Notes: generated by a model from the sequence alone, not told the origin. A stretch of 64,000 nucleotides of DNA from Draconibacterium mangrovi (GCF_010586825.1 NZ_JAAAGB010000001.1:558001-622000), one strand, 5' to 3'; shown: positions 27,308 to 36,279, numbered from the stretch's first letter. A program made the numbers and translations.

Positions 27308-28450
27308 ATGGAAATAACACTTTTACATGCCATTGAGTTATTGGCCGGATTTCAGGCCTTTTTATTTGCCATTTACCTCGTTATTAAAAAAGACGGACAA
27401 AAATCGAGTAATTATTTTATTGCCCTGTTTATTGCTCTTTTGGCTTTAAATGTGCTCGACTATTTTGCCAAGTTTATATTAAATCCTTTCTCCGAAAATA
27501 TTACAGTATTTATACAAACCTCCATTTATCTGGCAGCACCTGCTCTCTACTTTCATATCAAGACTTTCCTGTTTCCAGACAGTAAATTTGAGGCGAAGGA
27601 TTTGATGCATTTAACGGTATTTGTAATTACCAATATCGTTATTATTATTTTGATTATTACCGAAGTTCAAAAGGGCGACATACCTGAAGAGATTGAATAT
27701 AAAGTGGGATTAATTTTTTATTCCATTCTTTATATTCAAATGTATACTTACCTGTTCTTATCGTTTCGCGAGTTACAAAAGCACAAACAAATATTCTTCG
27801 AGAATTATTCAAATACAAACACAACGCGATACGCCTATCTCAGAAACCTGATAGTTGGAGTTGGTATTTTATTTCTTTTATCGTTCATAAATATTCTTAC
27901 CAAGCTTGTACTGCAAATACAGAGCTTGTCCTTTTTCTCTTATGTAGTAATCAGCACTGTTCTGTTTCTATTTTGCTGGCTGATATTCAGTGGCCTTCGT
28001 TCTCCCGAGTTGTTTATCGATGAACTAAACGCCCAGCCACCGGTAAAAAAACTGGTAAAAAATTCACAGTTCCAGAACGAATTGGATTTTGAACCGGAAA
28101 TAAAGGCCCAAATTGAACAGGTTCAAAAAGTTATGGCAAGCGATGAGCCATTTTTGGATCCCGCCTTAACACTTCATACGCTTGCCAAAGAATGCCATAT
28201 TCCCAGTCGCGAACTCTCGATATTGATCAACCACCACCTCAACAAACACTTTTTTGATTTTGTTAATGAGTACAGAATTGAAAAAGCAATGGAATTACTG
28301 GCTGCTCCCGACCGGAAAGAATACACCGTTTTGGAAATATTATATGAAGTAGGATTTAATTCAAAATCGTCGTTTAATACAGCTTTCAAAAAATATACAG
28401 GATTTACACCGACTGAATACCGTCGAAAAAGCTCCATGGCAGTCGCATAA
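27308..28450 (+). CDS. Membrane-anchored AraC-family regulator
   Basis: One-component regulator of 380 residues with an N-terminal multi-pass membrane domain (residues 1-240) and a C-terminal AraC HTH pair. It is a close paralogue of the regulator at 21792, with near-identical recognition segments (PSRELSILINHH and LYEVGFNSKSSFNTAFKKYTGFTPTEY). The next regulator gene starts 24 bases downstream, so the two are probably co-transcribed. Having two proteins with the same DNA-reading surface but different sensor domains suggests that two inputs converge on one set of promoters. Confidence 0.88.
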   Translation: MEITLLHAIELLAGFQAFLFAIYLVIKKDGQKSSNYFIALFIALLALNVLDYFAKFILNPFSENITVFIQTSIYLAAPALYFHIKTFLFPDSKFEAKDLMHLTVFVITNIVIIILIITEVQKGDIPEEIEYKVGLIFYSILYIQMYTYLFLSFRELQKHKQIFFENYSNTNTTRYAYLRNLIVGVGILFLLSFINILTKLVLQIQSLSFFSYVVISTVLFLFCWLIFSGLRSPELFIDELNAQPPVKKLVKNSQFQNELDFEPEIKAQIEQVQKVMASDEPFLDPALTLHTLAKECHIPSRELSILINHHLNKHFFDFVNEYRIEKAMELLAAPDRKEYTVLEILYEVGFNSKSSFNTAFKKYTGFTPTEYRRKSSMAVA

Positions 28451-28474
28451 AACAAACTTTATAGCTGAAAACTT

Positions 28475-29596
28475 ATGGAAATAATCATAACAACTTTAAT
28501 TTGGGCTGCTGTCTTTCAGGGATTTCTTCTGGGCTTCATCTTCATCTTTTCGAAAAAGCACAAAAGTTTCTCAAACAAGTTGTTAGGATTGTTCCTGATT
28601 GCATTTATTTTCGGCGCCATAAGCGACCTGATACCCTTTGATTTTATAGGAAAATACAACATCGCCCAGTTGTTCTCCTCGCCGGAAGTCAAGATGCTTT
28701 TTCCGGTGCTGTTTTTACATTATGTTCTCGAAAAAATTGGGAGATCCGGGCACTTCAAAATCTTCCTTAGAACAATGTATATTATTGCCTGCGGAATACT
28801 CTCGATTACAGTCATCAACATTGCCATATTTGTGATTGGAAAAATAACCATCTATGATATTTTCGAATCCGGATCAATTGAGTCGTTCTATATGTTCCAG
28901 CAATATTTAGCCTATCTGCTAACCATCGTTGCTGTTGTAATTTCTATTGTTGAGCTTGTTAAGTTTCAAAACATGGCAAGAAATGAATATTCCGACATCA
29001 CCATGTTATCCATAAACTGGCTCTGGCAATTTGTATTGATCTTTATTCCTGTTGTTCTTTTATGGGGCGCTGAGCTGATACGCATTTTAACAGGAGGATT
29101 AGGCCAGTCGGATATAGTTTATATTATTTGGGGAATTGTTTCCATCATTATTTACATAGTCAGTTATAAAGCATTTACTCAACAGGATTTATTTTACCCG
29201 AAAGCTGAAACCACTGAAATACAGGCTCGAAAAGCGATATCCGAAGAAGACAAATCCAAATCATCGAACACAATATGTCAAACCGTTAAAAATTCGATGG
29301 AAAGCGGACAATACTATTTGAACCAGGATTTGTCGATTCACGATTTTGCGAAAGAAATTCATGTTTCGGCTCGCACCATTTCAACCTGCATCAATAAGAG
29401 TTTTGGCTACAACTTTAACGAATGGGTAAACAATTACCGGGTTGAAAAGGCGCTGGAAATTCTGAACGACAAGAATAACGATCATCTATCGATCGAAGGA
29501 ATCGGTTTGGATTCCGGATTCAAATCGCGCTCGGCAATGTACATTGCATTTAAAAAGAAAACCGGAAAAACACCCGGCAATTTCCGAAACAATTAA
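28475..29596 (+). CDS. Membrane-anchored AraC-family regulator
   Basis: Fourth regulator of this kind, 373 residues: about seven membrane segments in residues 1-240, a polar linker near 250-270, then the HTH pair (LSIHDFAKEIHVSARTISTCINKSFG and LDSGFKSRSAMYIAFKKKTGKTP). Its recognition helices differ clearly from those at 21792 and 27308, so it should read another sequence. The four-copy 31-bp repeat array directly downstream, in front of the DUF418 gene, is the obvious candidate site. Confidence 0.87.
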   Translation: MEIIITTLIWAAVFQGFLLGFIFIFSKKHKSFSNKLLGLFLIAFIFGAISDLIPFDFIGKYNIAQLFSSPEVKMLFPVLFLHYVLEKIGRSGHFKIFLRTMYIIACGILSITVINIAIFVIGKITIYDIFESGSIESFYMFQQYLAYLLTIVAVVISIVELVKFQNMARNEYSDITMLSINWLWQFVLIFIPVVLLWGAELIRILTGGLGQSDIVYIIWGIVSIIIYIVSYKAFTQQDLFYPKAETTEIQARKAISEEDKSKSSNTICQTVKNSMESGQYYLNQDLSIHDFAKEIHVSARTISTCINKSFGYNFNEWVNNYRVEKALEILNDKNNDHLSIEGIGLDSGFKSRSAMYIAFKKKTGKTPGNFRNN

Positions 29597-29624
29597 AAAC
29601 ATCCTCCTTTTCACCATATTCCCA

Positions 29625-29733
29625 TGTCCTGATTTCTGCAGACACGATTTTCCATTGTCCTGATTCCTGCATTTCAAACCCCCTTTTGTCCTGAATTCTG
29701 CATTCCGGTGTTTAGCTTGTTCTGATTTCCGAA
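29625..29733 (+). repeat. Four direct repeats at exact 31-bp intervals
   Basis: Imperfect 16-bp copies begin at 29625 (TGTCCTGATTTCTGCA), 29656 (TGTCCTGATTCCTGCA), 29687 (TGTCCTGAATTCTGCA) and 29718 (TGTTCTGATTTCCGAA). Every step is 31 bp, close to three helical turns, so all copies face one side of the DNA. The array lies in the non-coding gap before the DUF418 gene, upstream of a weak -7-like GATATTTG at 29774. It most likely forms a cooperative activator site. Confidence 0.8.
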
Positions 29734-29797
29734 TGCGCGACACCAAAAACTTTCATAAACCACTGATACACTTGATATTTGCATTAACGATTTTTCA

Positions 29798-31054
29798 ATG
29801 CAAAAATATTTAATGATGAATCAGAAACAGGAAATACAAGAAACAAAGTTGCAACAGACAACGAAAAAGAACAGAATAAACTCTGTTGATGCCTTGCGCG
29901 GATTTGCCTTATTAGGGATAATAATTGCCAATATTCCTTATGAGTATAACACGCCGGTAACTGGAGAACTGGATTCATTAATGACTTTCCTGTATCACTT
30001 TTTAGTAGATAAAAAGTTTATTACCATTTTCTCCATTTTGTTCGGTTTTGGATTTTACATTCAAATGCAACGGGCTGCCGAAAAGAGTGTAAACTTCAAT
30101 AAGTATTTTATCGTACGAATGCTACTTTTATTCGGAGTGGGTTATGCACACGGCCTGTTGTTGTGGAATGGCGACATTCTACGCGCCTATGCTCTAGGTG
30201 GTATATTTCTTTTAATACTGCGAAAAGTATCGGTTAAAAAACTGGTTGTTTTGACGGTACTGCTAAATGTAGTATTAACCGGAGCCATTTATATCGGTTT
30301 AACTGCTTTGGGCTGGGCTTCGCGTAATTTCGATTTTGAACTGGCTCGCGAATTACCTGTAGCCACATCGTTTCTGCGGTATTTGAAGTTAAATTTTATG
30401 TTCGACCCGTGGACTAATTTCCTTAGAGATATGCCCTTAACACTTGTATTTGCTTTTGGGAATATGCTAATTGGGTTTATCCTGGCAAAAATCGATTTCT
30501 TCAAACACCCGGAGAAACATGCTAAACTAACAACATGGTTTATCACACTTGGTCTTACTTTTGGCCTGGCAGCAAGTTTTATATTCTATAAGATATCAGT
30601 TGGCGATCTGGAATTGGATTATTCATTAATCTGGGTGCCGTTTGTTCTTGTAGCAGGAATGATTTTGCAAAGCCTGTTTTACATTTCGGCATTCCTGAAA
30701 TTATACCAGTATAAATCCTTTCGAAAAGTATTACAATTTTTTAATCCGGTTGGCCGCACAGCGCTGAGCAATTATATTTTGCAATCGTTTCTCTACGTTT
30801 TTGTATTCTATCATTGCTTCAACCTCTTTAATCTTTTCGGAAAGCTCACAAATTTTCAATCGTGGATGATTGCCATCGGATTTTATGTATTCCAAACCAT
30901 AATCACTCATTTTTATTTGCAACGATTTAATCAGGGGCCCATCGAATACATATGGAAAAAATACAGCTATAAAATGGCCTTACCAAAAAATGAACGCTAT
31001 GAAAACGAATCTATTCAAGACAGCAGAATATACATTAAACACCAGGAAAACTAA
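29798..31054 (+). CDS. DUF418 family multi-pass membrane protein
   Basis: Inner-membrane protein of 418 residues related to YeiB/DUF418. The opening NRINSVDALRGFALLGIIIANI is the family signature, and the C-terminal DUF418 region (about 260-400) ends with the GPIEYIWKKYSY-like motif. About ten hydrophobic segments are visible. Its function is unknown, although the fold resembles acyltransferase-3-type membrane enzymes. A second start codon (29813) removes only five residues. Expression is probably governed by the 31-bp repeat array upstream. The next operon follows after 161 bases. Confidence 0.85.
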   Translation: MQKYLMMNQKQEIQETKLQQTTKKNRINSVDALRGFALLGIIIANIPYEYNTPVTGELDSLMTFLYHFLVDKKFITIFSILFGFGFYIQMQRAAEKSVNFNKYFIVRMLLLFGVGYAHGLLLWNGDILRAYALGGIFLLILRKVSVKKLVVLTVLLNVVLTGAIYIGLTALGWASRNFDFELARELPVATSFLRYLKLNFMFDPWTNFLRDMPLTLVFAFGNMLIGFILAKIDFFKHPEKHAKLTTWFITLGLTFGLAASFIFYKISVGDLELDYSLIWVPFVLVAGMILQSLFYISAFLKLYQYKSFRKVLQFFNPVGRTALSNYILQSFLYVFVFYHCFNLFNLFGKLTNFQSWMIAIGFYVFQTIITHFYLQRFNQGPIEYIWKKYSYKMALPKNERYENESIQDSRIYIKHQEN

Positions 31055-31066
31055 CTGTTACAACAT

Positions 31067-31118
31067 AGTCGAACCAATTATGCAACGATGAAACAGTTCG
31101 ACTTTATGCAGTCGGTCG
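31067..31118 (+). promoter_or_regulatory. Operator copy C upstream of the GIN lipoprotein-receptor operon
   Basis: AGTCGAACCAATT at 31067, CAGTTCGACTTTATGCA from 31094 (TCGACTT at 31098) and CGGTCG at 31113. Spacings of 31 and 15 bp are identical to copy A. A CAAATTTG element at 31139 is again 26 bp after CGGTCG. Confidence 0.78.
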
Positions 31119-31138
31119 ATTACAGGCCTTTAATACCC

Positions 31139-31146
31139 CAAATTTG
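31139..31146 (+). promoter_or_regulatory. Candidate -7 element for the 31216 operon
   Basis: CAAATTTG resembles TAnnTTTG and lies 72 bp from the first half of operator C, exactly as CAATTTTG does for operator A. Confidence 0.45.
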
Positions 31147-31215
31147 ACCAAGAGATTTAGAACTTAAAACAGAAAACTTAAACAATATCATTAGTAACAA
31201 TTAAAATTTAAAGTC

Positions 31216-31944
31216 ATGAAAACAAAAGTATTTTTATCAACAATTTTAGCAATCGGAGTTTTATTCACTTCATGTGAAAAAGATCATTTAGAAGTAGTTC
31301 CATCATCAAATGTTACCACCATCGATTTTTCGTCGTCAGGTGTTAACCAGTTGGCCGTTTCAGATGTCTTCCATGTGTATGTTAGCTTCTCGGAAACAGA
31401 GGAATCAGTTCGTATTGAGGCCAATGAAAACTTACACTCAGTTATCGAAACAGATCAAACGGGCGATCTTTTATCGGTAGGATTAGAGAAAAACACCAAC
31501 ATTCGCGGGGTTCCGGTTTTAAACGTTTACATTACAACCTCTTCCCTTTCAAAAGTTATGGCAGAGGGCGCCACAACCGTTGAATTCAACGATGTTTTAC
31601 AAAACGATCAGTTTGAAATAGAATTGATTGGAGCCAGCCAGTTTAAAGGATCGATCGAAACCGGAACAGTAAGCGCATACCTTGAAGGTGCCTCAACAAT
31701 GGAAATCGATGGCGCTTGCACCAATTTCCATATCGATGCAACAGGAGCTTCTGAAATGACCAGTTTTGATTTTGTCAGCGATTACCTGAATGCCAACCTG
31801 GATGGGGGCTCTGAAATCTCGCTAAGCGTTCAGCAAAAACTTGATGTTACTGCCAAGGGTGCTTCAAAAGTTTATTACAAAGGTAGTGGAGTCATCGAAG
31901 AGCAGGACTTGAAGGACGCCTCCGAAATCATCAAAGTAAACTAG
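31216..31944 (+). CDS. GIN-domain (DUF2807) lipoprotein
   Basis: Exported lipoprotein of 242 residues; lipobox LFTSC with Cys20. After residue 35 it is a right-handed beta-helix-like DUF2807 domain made of short repeats rich in EGAS, GAS and GGS turns (for example near residues 118, 138, 155, 174 and 195). The function of this family is not established; it is widespread in Bacteroidota and often adjacent to signalling or envelope genes. It precedes the TonB receptor at 31996 by 51 bases with no terminator between, so both should be driven from operator C. Confidence 0.85.
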   Translation: MKTKVFLSTILAIGVLFTSCEKDHLEVVPSSNVTTIDFSSSGVNQLAVSDVFHVYVSFSETEESVRIEANENLHSVIETDQTGDLLSVGLEKNTNIRGVPVLNVYITTSSLSKVMAEGATTVEFNDVLQNDQFEIELIGASQFKGSIETGTVSAYLEGASTMEIDGACTNFHIDATGASEMTSFDFVSDYLNANLDGGSEISLSVQQKLDVTAKGASKVYYKGSGVIEEQDLKDASEIIKVN

Positions 31945-31995
31945 AAACCAGGCGACAGAAAACAGAACCCGATTGAAAACAAGAAACAAAAAGCT

Positions 31996-34365
31996 ATGAA
32001 AACAATACTATTAACCATTTTGATATGCATCCTACCGGCGTTTATATTCGCCCAGGAATTATCTCAAACCGTTAAAGGAAAAGTAATTGATGTGGATACA
32101 AGAGGACCGCTACCGGGGGCAAATATCATTTTGCTTTCGGGCGGAACTATGGCAAAAGCCACCTCATCGGATGCCAATGGGAACTTTAAACTCGAAAAAG
32201 TTCCTGTTGGCCGACAAACCTTTAAAATTTCATTTCTCGGATACGAAGAGATTTTTCCTAATGAAATAATGGTTGGCTCGGGTCGCGAGGTTGTTCTAAA
32301 TATTGAAATGAAAGAATCGGTTGCCGATTTGGACGAAATTACAGTTTATGCGTACGACGATAAAAGCGAACCGATCAACCAGATGGCAACCATAAGTGCC
32401 ACTCAAATCACTGTGGAATCAACGTCCAGAATAGCAGCCGGAATAAACGATCCCGGAAGAACAGCACAATCATTTGCAGGCGTTTCATCAGCCGACGACG
32501 AAAACAACGAACTGGTTATCCGGGGTAATTCTCCGCGCGGGATGCTGTGGCGGATGGAAGGAATCGAAATTCCGAATCCCAACCACTTTACCAATGGCGA
32601 AGGCGGCTCCGGAGGTGGTGTTTCGGCACTAAGCACTCAGGTTTTATCCAATTCCGATTTTTTCACCGGAGCATTCCCTGCAGAATATGGCAATGCACTT
32701 TCGGGGGTGTTCGATTTAAAATTACGGAATGGTAACTACGAGAAACACGAATATGCTTTTCAACTGGGCGTGCTGGGAGCACAGGCAGCTCTTGAAGGTC
32801 CGCTAAAAAAAGGCAGCGAAGCTTCTTACCTGCTAAACTATCGTTATTCAACATTAAAAATTTTAAGCAAAGCTGGTATTGATATCAGCGGAGGCGACAT
32901 CACTCCCGAATGGCAGGATTTGTCGTATAAATTTTATATTCCTACAAAAAAAGCCGGGTACTTTTCGGTTTGGGGATTGGGAGGAATTAGTTCTGCAGGT
33001 TCCACTGTTGCTCCGGATACTTCGTACTGGAATTACAGGTCTGATCGTTTTCGGGATACCGAAGATCATCAACTTGGAATTGCCGGGATAACACACAATT
33101 ATCTTTTCCCCAACTCGAAAACCTATATCAAAACGGTGGCTGCCTATTCGCACACCAAAAATGAAGCTACGGTTGATTCGCTGGATTACAACCTGCAACC
33201 GGCAACCACAGAAAACGAAAATTTCGCCTATAACACATTTAGTTTGAATTCATTCATCAATCACAAATTCAATGCGCAGCACGTGTTGATGGGCGGTTTC
33301 ATTTTCCATAACCGCGGCTATAATCTCGATGCTTTAAGTTTGAATTTTGATACAGGCAATCTGGAACAACAAGTAAAAAGTAAGGGAAGTACCCAGGTTT
33401 TTGAATCGTACGTTCAATGGAAATATCGCCTGAATGAGAAAGTTGATATCAACTCTGGGTTACATTCTTCCTTTCTGGCACTGAACAAGGATTACAGTAT
33501 TGAACCTCGTTTGGGAATCCGCTGGGATATAAATAAACAGCACCGTATTAATTTTGGAGCCGGCCTGCACAGTAAAATTGAACCGGTCTCAGTATATCTG
33601 GCAGAAAGGGAATTAAACGATGGCAGTATTATTCAACCCAATAAGGACTTAAAAATAACGAAAGCAGCCCACGTGGTTTTGGGGTACAACTGGAATTTTG
33701 CACGCGATTTCCGATTAAAAGCAGAAGTGTATTATCAGCATTTGTATGATGTTCCGGTTGACCCGAATGACTCGACAAATACTGTAAGTTCCCTTAATTT
33801 TAGCAGCGGCTTTACCAACGAAAAACTGACTAACCAGGGAACCGGGAGAAATTACGGATTGGAACTGACACTTGAAAAGTTCTTCTCCAACAACTGGTAT
33901 ATGCTTACAACGGCATCGCTCTTCGAATCGAAATACACCATGCCCGATGGAGTTGAGCGAAACACCGCATTTAACAGCAAATACATTTTAAATGTGCTTG
34001 GCGGAAAAGAGTTTGAAGTGGGTAAAAACAAACAAAACATACTTGGATTAAACGTGAGAACCATGTGGCGAGGAGGTTACCGCACCACCCCTCTTGATTT
34101 GGAAGCATCCCTTGCCCAAAACCGCGAAGTGAGGGATTATTCTCGCGCATTTGAAACAAAAGTACCCGACTACTACAGGGTTGACTGTGGAATCAGCTAC
34201 CGGAAAAACAAACCTTCCTGGTCGTGGATCGTTTCGCTCGACATTCAAAATGTAAGCGGCCGTTTAAACGTGTGGGATGAATTCTACAGCCCGGAAACCG
34301 GAAAAGTTGAAAGAAACTATATGAATGGAATGATTCCGATTTTGAATTACAGGATTGAATTCTAG
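31996..34365 (+). CDS. TonB-dependent receptor, paralogue of the 18272 fusion
   Basis: Outer-membrane receptor of 789 residues: signal peptide (1-19, ending IFAQ), carboxypeptidase-regulatory-like domain (22-105), plug (about 120-240, with LVIRGNSPRGMLWRMEGIEIPNPNHF) and barrel ending NYRIEF. The same plug signature occurs in the fusion protein at 18272, as do FFTGAFPAEYGNA-like and DGVERNTAFN-like segments, so the two are paralogues; only this copy has an ordinary N-terminus. No SusD partner. It is probably in an operon with the GIN lipoprotein. Confidence 0.9.
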   Translation: MKTILLTILICILPAFIFAQELSQTVKGKVIDVDTRGPLPGANIILLSGGTMAKATSSDANGNFKLEKVPVGRQTFKISFLGYEEIFPNEIMVGSGREVVLNIEMKESVADLDEITVYAYDDKSEPINQMATISATQITVESTSRIAAGINDPGRTAQSFAGVSSADDENNELVIRGNSPRGMLWRMEGIEIPNPNHFTNGEGGSGGGVSALSTQVLSNSDFFTGAFPAEYGNALSGVFDLKLRNGNYEKHEYAFQLGVLGAQAALEGPLKKGSEASYLLNYRYSTLKILSKAGIDISGGDITPEWQDLSYKFYIPTKKAGYFSVWGLGGISSAGSTVAPDTSYWNYRSDRFRDTEDHQLGIAGITHNYLFPNSKTYIKTVAAYSHTKNEATVDSLDYNLQPATTENENFAYNTFSLNSFINHKFNAQHVLMGGFIFHNRGYNLDALSLNFDTGNLEQQVKSKGSTQVFESYVQWKYRLNEKVDINSGLHSSFLALNKDYSIEPRLGIRWDINKQHRINFGAGLHSKIEPVSVYLAERELNDGSIIQPNKDLKITKAAHVVLGYNWNFARDFRLKAEVYYQHLYDVPVDPNDSTNTVSSLNFSSGFTNEKLTNQGTGRNYGLELTLEKFFSNNWYMLTTASLFESKYTMPDGVERNTAFNSKYILNVLGGKEFEVGKNKQNILGLNVRTMWRGGYRTTPLDLEASLAQNREVRDYSRAFETKVPDYYRVDCGISYRKNKPSWSWIVSLDIQNVSGRLNVWDEFYSPETGKVERNYMNGMIPILNYRIEF

Positions 34366-34455
34366 AGATTAATAGTTTACACCGATAGAACAAAATAGCA
34401 GATCACTGAAGTTGCTATTCAGTTTAGACGAGAGCACCCATAAAAATTAGGAATT

Positions 34456-34486
34456 AAAAGAGACCTCTGATTCAGAGGTCTCTTTT
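34456..34486. terminator. Bidirectional terminator between convergent genes
   Basis: Perfect 15-bp inverted repeat AAAAGAGACCTCTGA / TCAGAGGTCTCTTTT with almost no loop, flanked by A and T runs. It is suited to stop the receptor operon (plus) and the small secreted protein gene (minus). Confidence 0.85.
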
Positions 34487-34502
34487 AAACTTCTGGTTAA
34501 GT

Positions 34503-35003
34503 CTATTTTTTGTCGTAAACCATTGTAGTGGTTACGTTATCTCCGTCTCGGTTTTGCCTGGTTGATACTATTGAAAGCGTTTTAGCATCGTTCAATGTCC
34601 AAACCTGAGTTGATATTCTTTCGGTACCGTTGAAGTTCATTTTTGTAACGATAGTTAGCGATTTTCCATCGTCAGACCACTTGGCTGTCGACTTGCTTTC
34701 GCCTCTTCCAAAAGAATTTACACTTTCTTTACCATCAAGTGTGTACTTACTTGTAAAACTCTGATCGTTAAACGATCTTTCAACCGAAATAAGATTGGCC
34801 TCTTGTTTTACAACAAAGTCGCCACCTCCAAATCGGCGGCCGCTATCGTCCAATTTACTTTTCGATTCATTGAAAGCCCAACTGCCTGCAAAGTCAGCTT
34901 TACCCTGTGCATTTGACATTGCCGGAACAATAAGCAATAAGCACATTACAACTGAAAACATCCGCAAGAAACTCATTTGTTTGATTGTGTGATTTCTTTT
35001 CAT
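34503..35003 (-). CDS. Small secreted lipocalin-like protein
   Basis: Exported protein of 166 residues with a signal peptide ending in SNAQ near residue 33. The mature part is beta-rich with spaced strands (FAGSWAFNESKSKLD, ISVERSFNDQSFTSKYTLDG, TAKWSDDGKSLTIVTKMN, TQVWTLNDAKTLSIVS), the look of an eight-stranded lipocalin-like or DUF-type barrel that may bind a small hydrophobic ligand. No specific family was recognised. The internal Met at residue 10 is an alternative start that would shorten the N-region. It is monocistronic, convergent with the receptor operon. Confidence 0.75.
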   Translation of the reverse strand: MKRNHTIKQMSFLRMFSVVMCLLLIVPAMSNAQGKADFAGSWAFNESKSKLDDSGRRFGGGDFVVKQEANLISVERSFNDQSFTSKYTLDGKESVNSFGRGESKSTAKWSDDGKSLTIVTKMNFNGTERISTQVWTLNDAKTLSIVSTRQNRDGDNVTTTMVYDKK

Positions 35004-35674
35004 GACAATTAAATTAGTTTGAATGATTGAATTGATTTAATTATTAATTAGGCGCGATCCTGGCATAAAAAAATACAGCATGCATTTTCACCAATTTCAT
35101 TCCCCATTATATTATCGAGTTTAACTTTTCCATCCGATTCAGAGAACAACACCACAGCTTTGGCAGAGCAACATTTTTTTAGATAAACAAACCACGCCAC
35201 CCAACGGAAGATGTCATTATTTGTTTGTTTTCAAATACTTGGTGTTTGACTATTAAAAACATAAAAAGTAAAATCGTAAACTAAAGAAAATAAAATGATG
35301 CTCATAATCCGGCTTAATTGTAGAAACCATCGATCCGATTACAGCAATATTGAAATCTGCGGACAAAAGAAACAGGCCGAAAAAAAACAATGCTTTAGAA
35401 AGGGCATTGCCTAGCTGATGTATAAAGACCTTTCCACATAATCTGCTGATTCAGAAATGAAATTGGATACCACCAAAAGAGGCACTACAGCTGCCAAAGA
35501 GTCTACATTCGGGAAAGTATTAACAAAACGACTTTTGGCAGAAATCAAACGCAACTTTTCAAGTCGATTTCAGTACATATAAAAAGAGTAATTACTCCGT
35601 TTTATTAATTTAAAATGGATACCCATTTAATAAATCACGCCATGACTTATTATTAATCATTAAAACAGACAGAA
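35004..35674. other. Long divergent intergenic region, 671 bp
   Basis: No gene with a start codon was found. It must contain divergent promoters for the secreted protein and the OsmC gene. A 42-codon open stretch on the minus strand (35048-35173) with four cysteines lacks any start codon. Near the OsmC side lie a 12-bp palindrome and an imperfect inverted repeat, listed separately. Confidence 0.5.
35586..35628 (+). promoter_or_regulatory. Palindromes upstream of the OsmC gene
   Basis: Perfect 12-bp palindrome GAGTAATTACTC at 35586-35597 followed by AAATGG / CCATTT inverted halves at 35613-35628. Placed 47-90 bases before the start codon, they could be operators for a dimeric regulator. This is inference only. 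Confidence 0.35.
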
Positions 35675-36238
35675 ATGGAAACAGTAATCGAAAAAAATGG
35701 CGTAAATGTTGACCAACTATTTGGTACAATTGAGTCGGTAAAAGGGGATGCAGAAGTTGCAAAATTTCAATTTAGGTCGCACACCGATTGGATAAGCGGG
35801 GGACACTGCAAAACAGAAATTAAAGATTTTTACGGGGCAAAAATGGAAGATACATCGCGCGAAGAACCTTTTGTTTTTGAAGGTGACGAACCTCCAGTTC
35901 TACTTGGCCAAAACCATGGAGCCAATGCAGTTGAGGCAGTTTTACACGCCTTAGCTTCCTGTTTAACAGTTGGCTATGTCTACAATGCATCTGCAATGGG
36001 AATTACGATCAATTCCCTCGAATTTGACATGGAAGGCGATATTGATCTACACGGTTTTCTGGGATTATCAGATACAATCAGACCGGGTTATCAGGATATC
36101 AAGGTTGTTTATAAAATAAGTGCAGATGCCCCAACGGAAAAACTGGATGAGCTGTGCAACCATGTTCAAAAGACATCGCCAGTTCTTGACATTATCAGAA
36201 ATCCGGTTCAGGTATCAATCGAAAGAGTAAGTGCTTAA
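35675..36238 (+). CDS. OsmC family protein (peroxide-type), paralogue 1
   Basis: OsmC/Ohr-superfamily protein of 187 residues, a cytoplasmic family with thiol-dependent peroxide-reducing members. The GEDEPPVLLGQN-like stretch near 70-80 and HALASCLTVGY with Cys96 are characteristic; Cys96 is the probable peroxidatic residue. The usual resolving Cys of the C-P-V motif is Ser168 (TSPV), although Cys161 lies nearby. It is clearly paralogous to the minus-strand gene at 42578. An inverted repeat with flanking A/T runs ends the transcript. Confidence 0.85.
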   Translation: METVIEKNGVNVDQLFGTIESVKGDAEVAKFQFRSHTDWISGGHCKTEIKDFYGAKMEDTSREEPFVFEGDEPPVLLGQNHGANAVEAVLHALASCLTVGYVYNASAMGITINSLEFDMEGDIDLHGFLGLSDTIRPGYQDIKVVYKISADAPTEKLDELCNHVQKTSPVLDIIRNPVQVSIERVSA

Positions 36239-36279
36239 TAGTCAATTTTTGGCACCGGTTCAGAATTTATAATGCAAAA

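Noticed and set aside
29625-29733. Regular repeats as a small CRISPR array
   Set aside because: Repeat units are only 16 bp with 15-bp gaps, imperfect, and there are no cas genes; phased operator sites fit better.
35048-35173. 42-codon minus-strand frame with CC pairs at both ends
   Set aside because: It has no ATG, GTG or TTG at a sensible position (CTA stands where a start would be) and no recognisable family; possibly a remnant.
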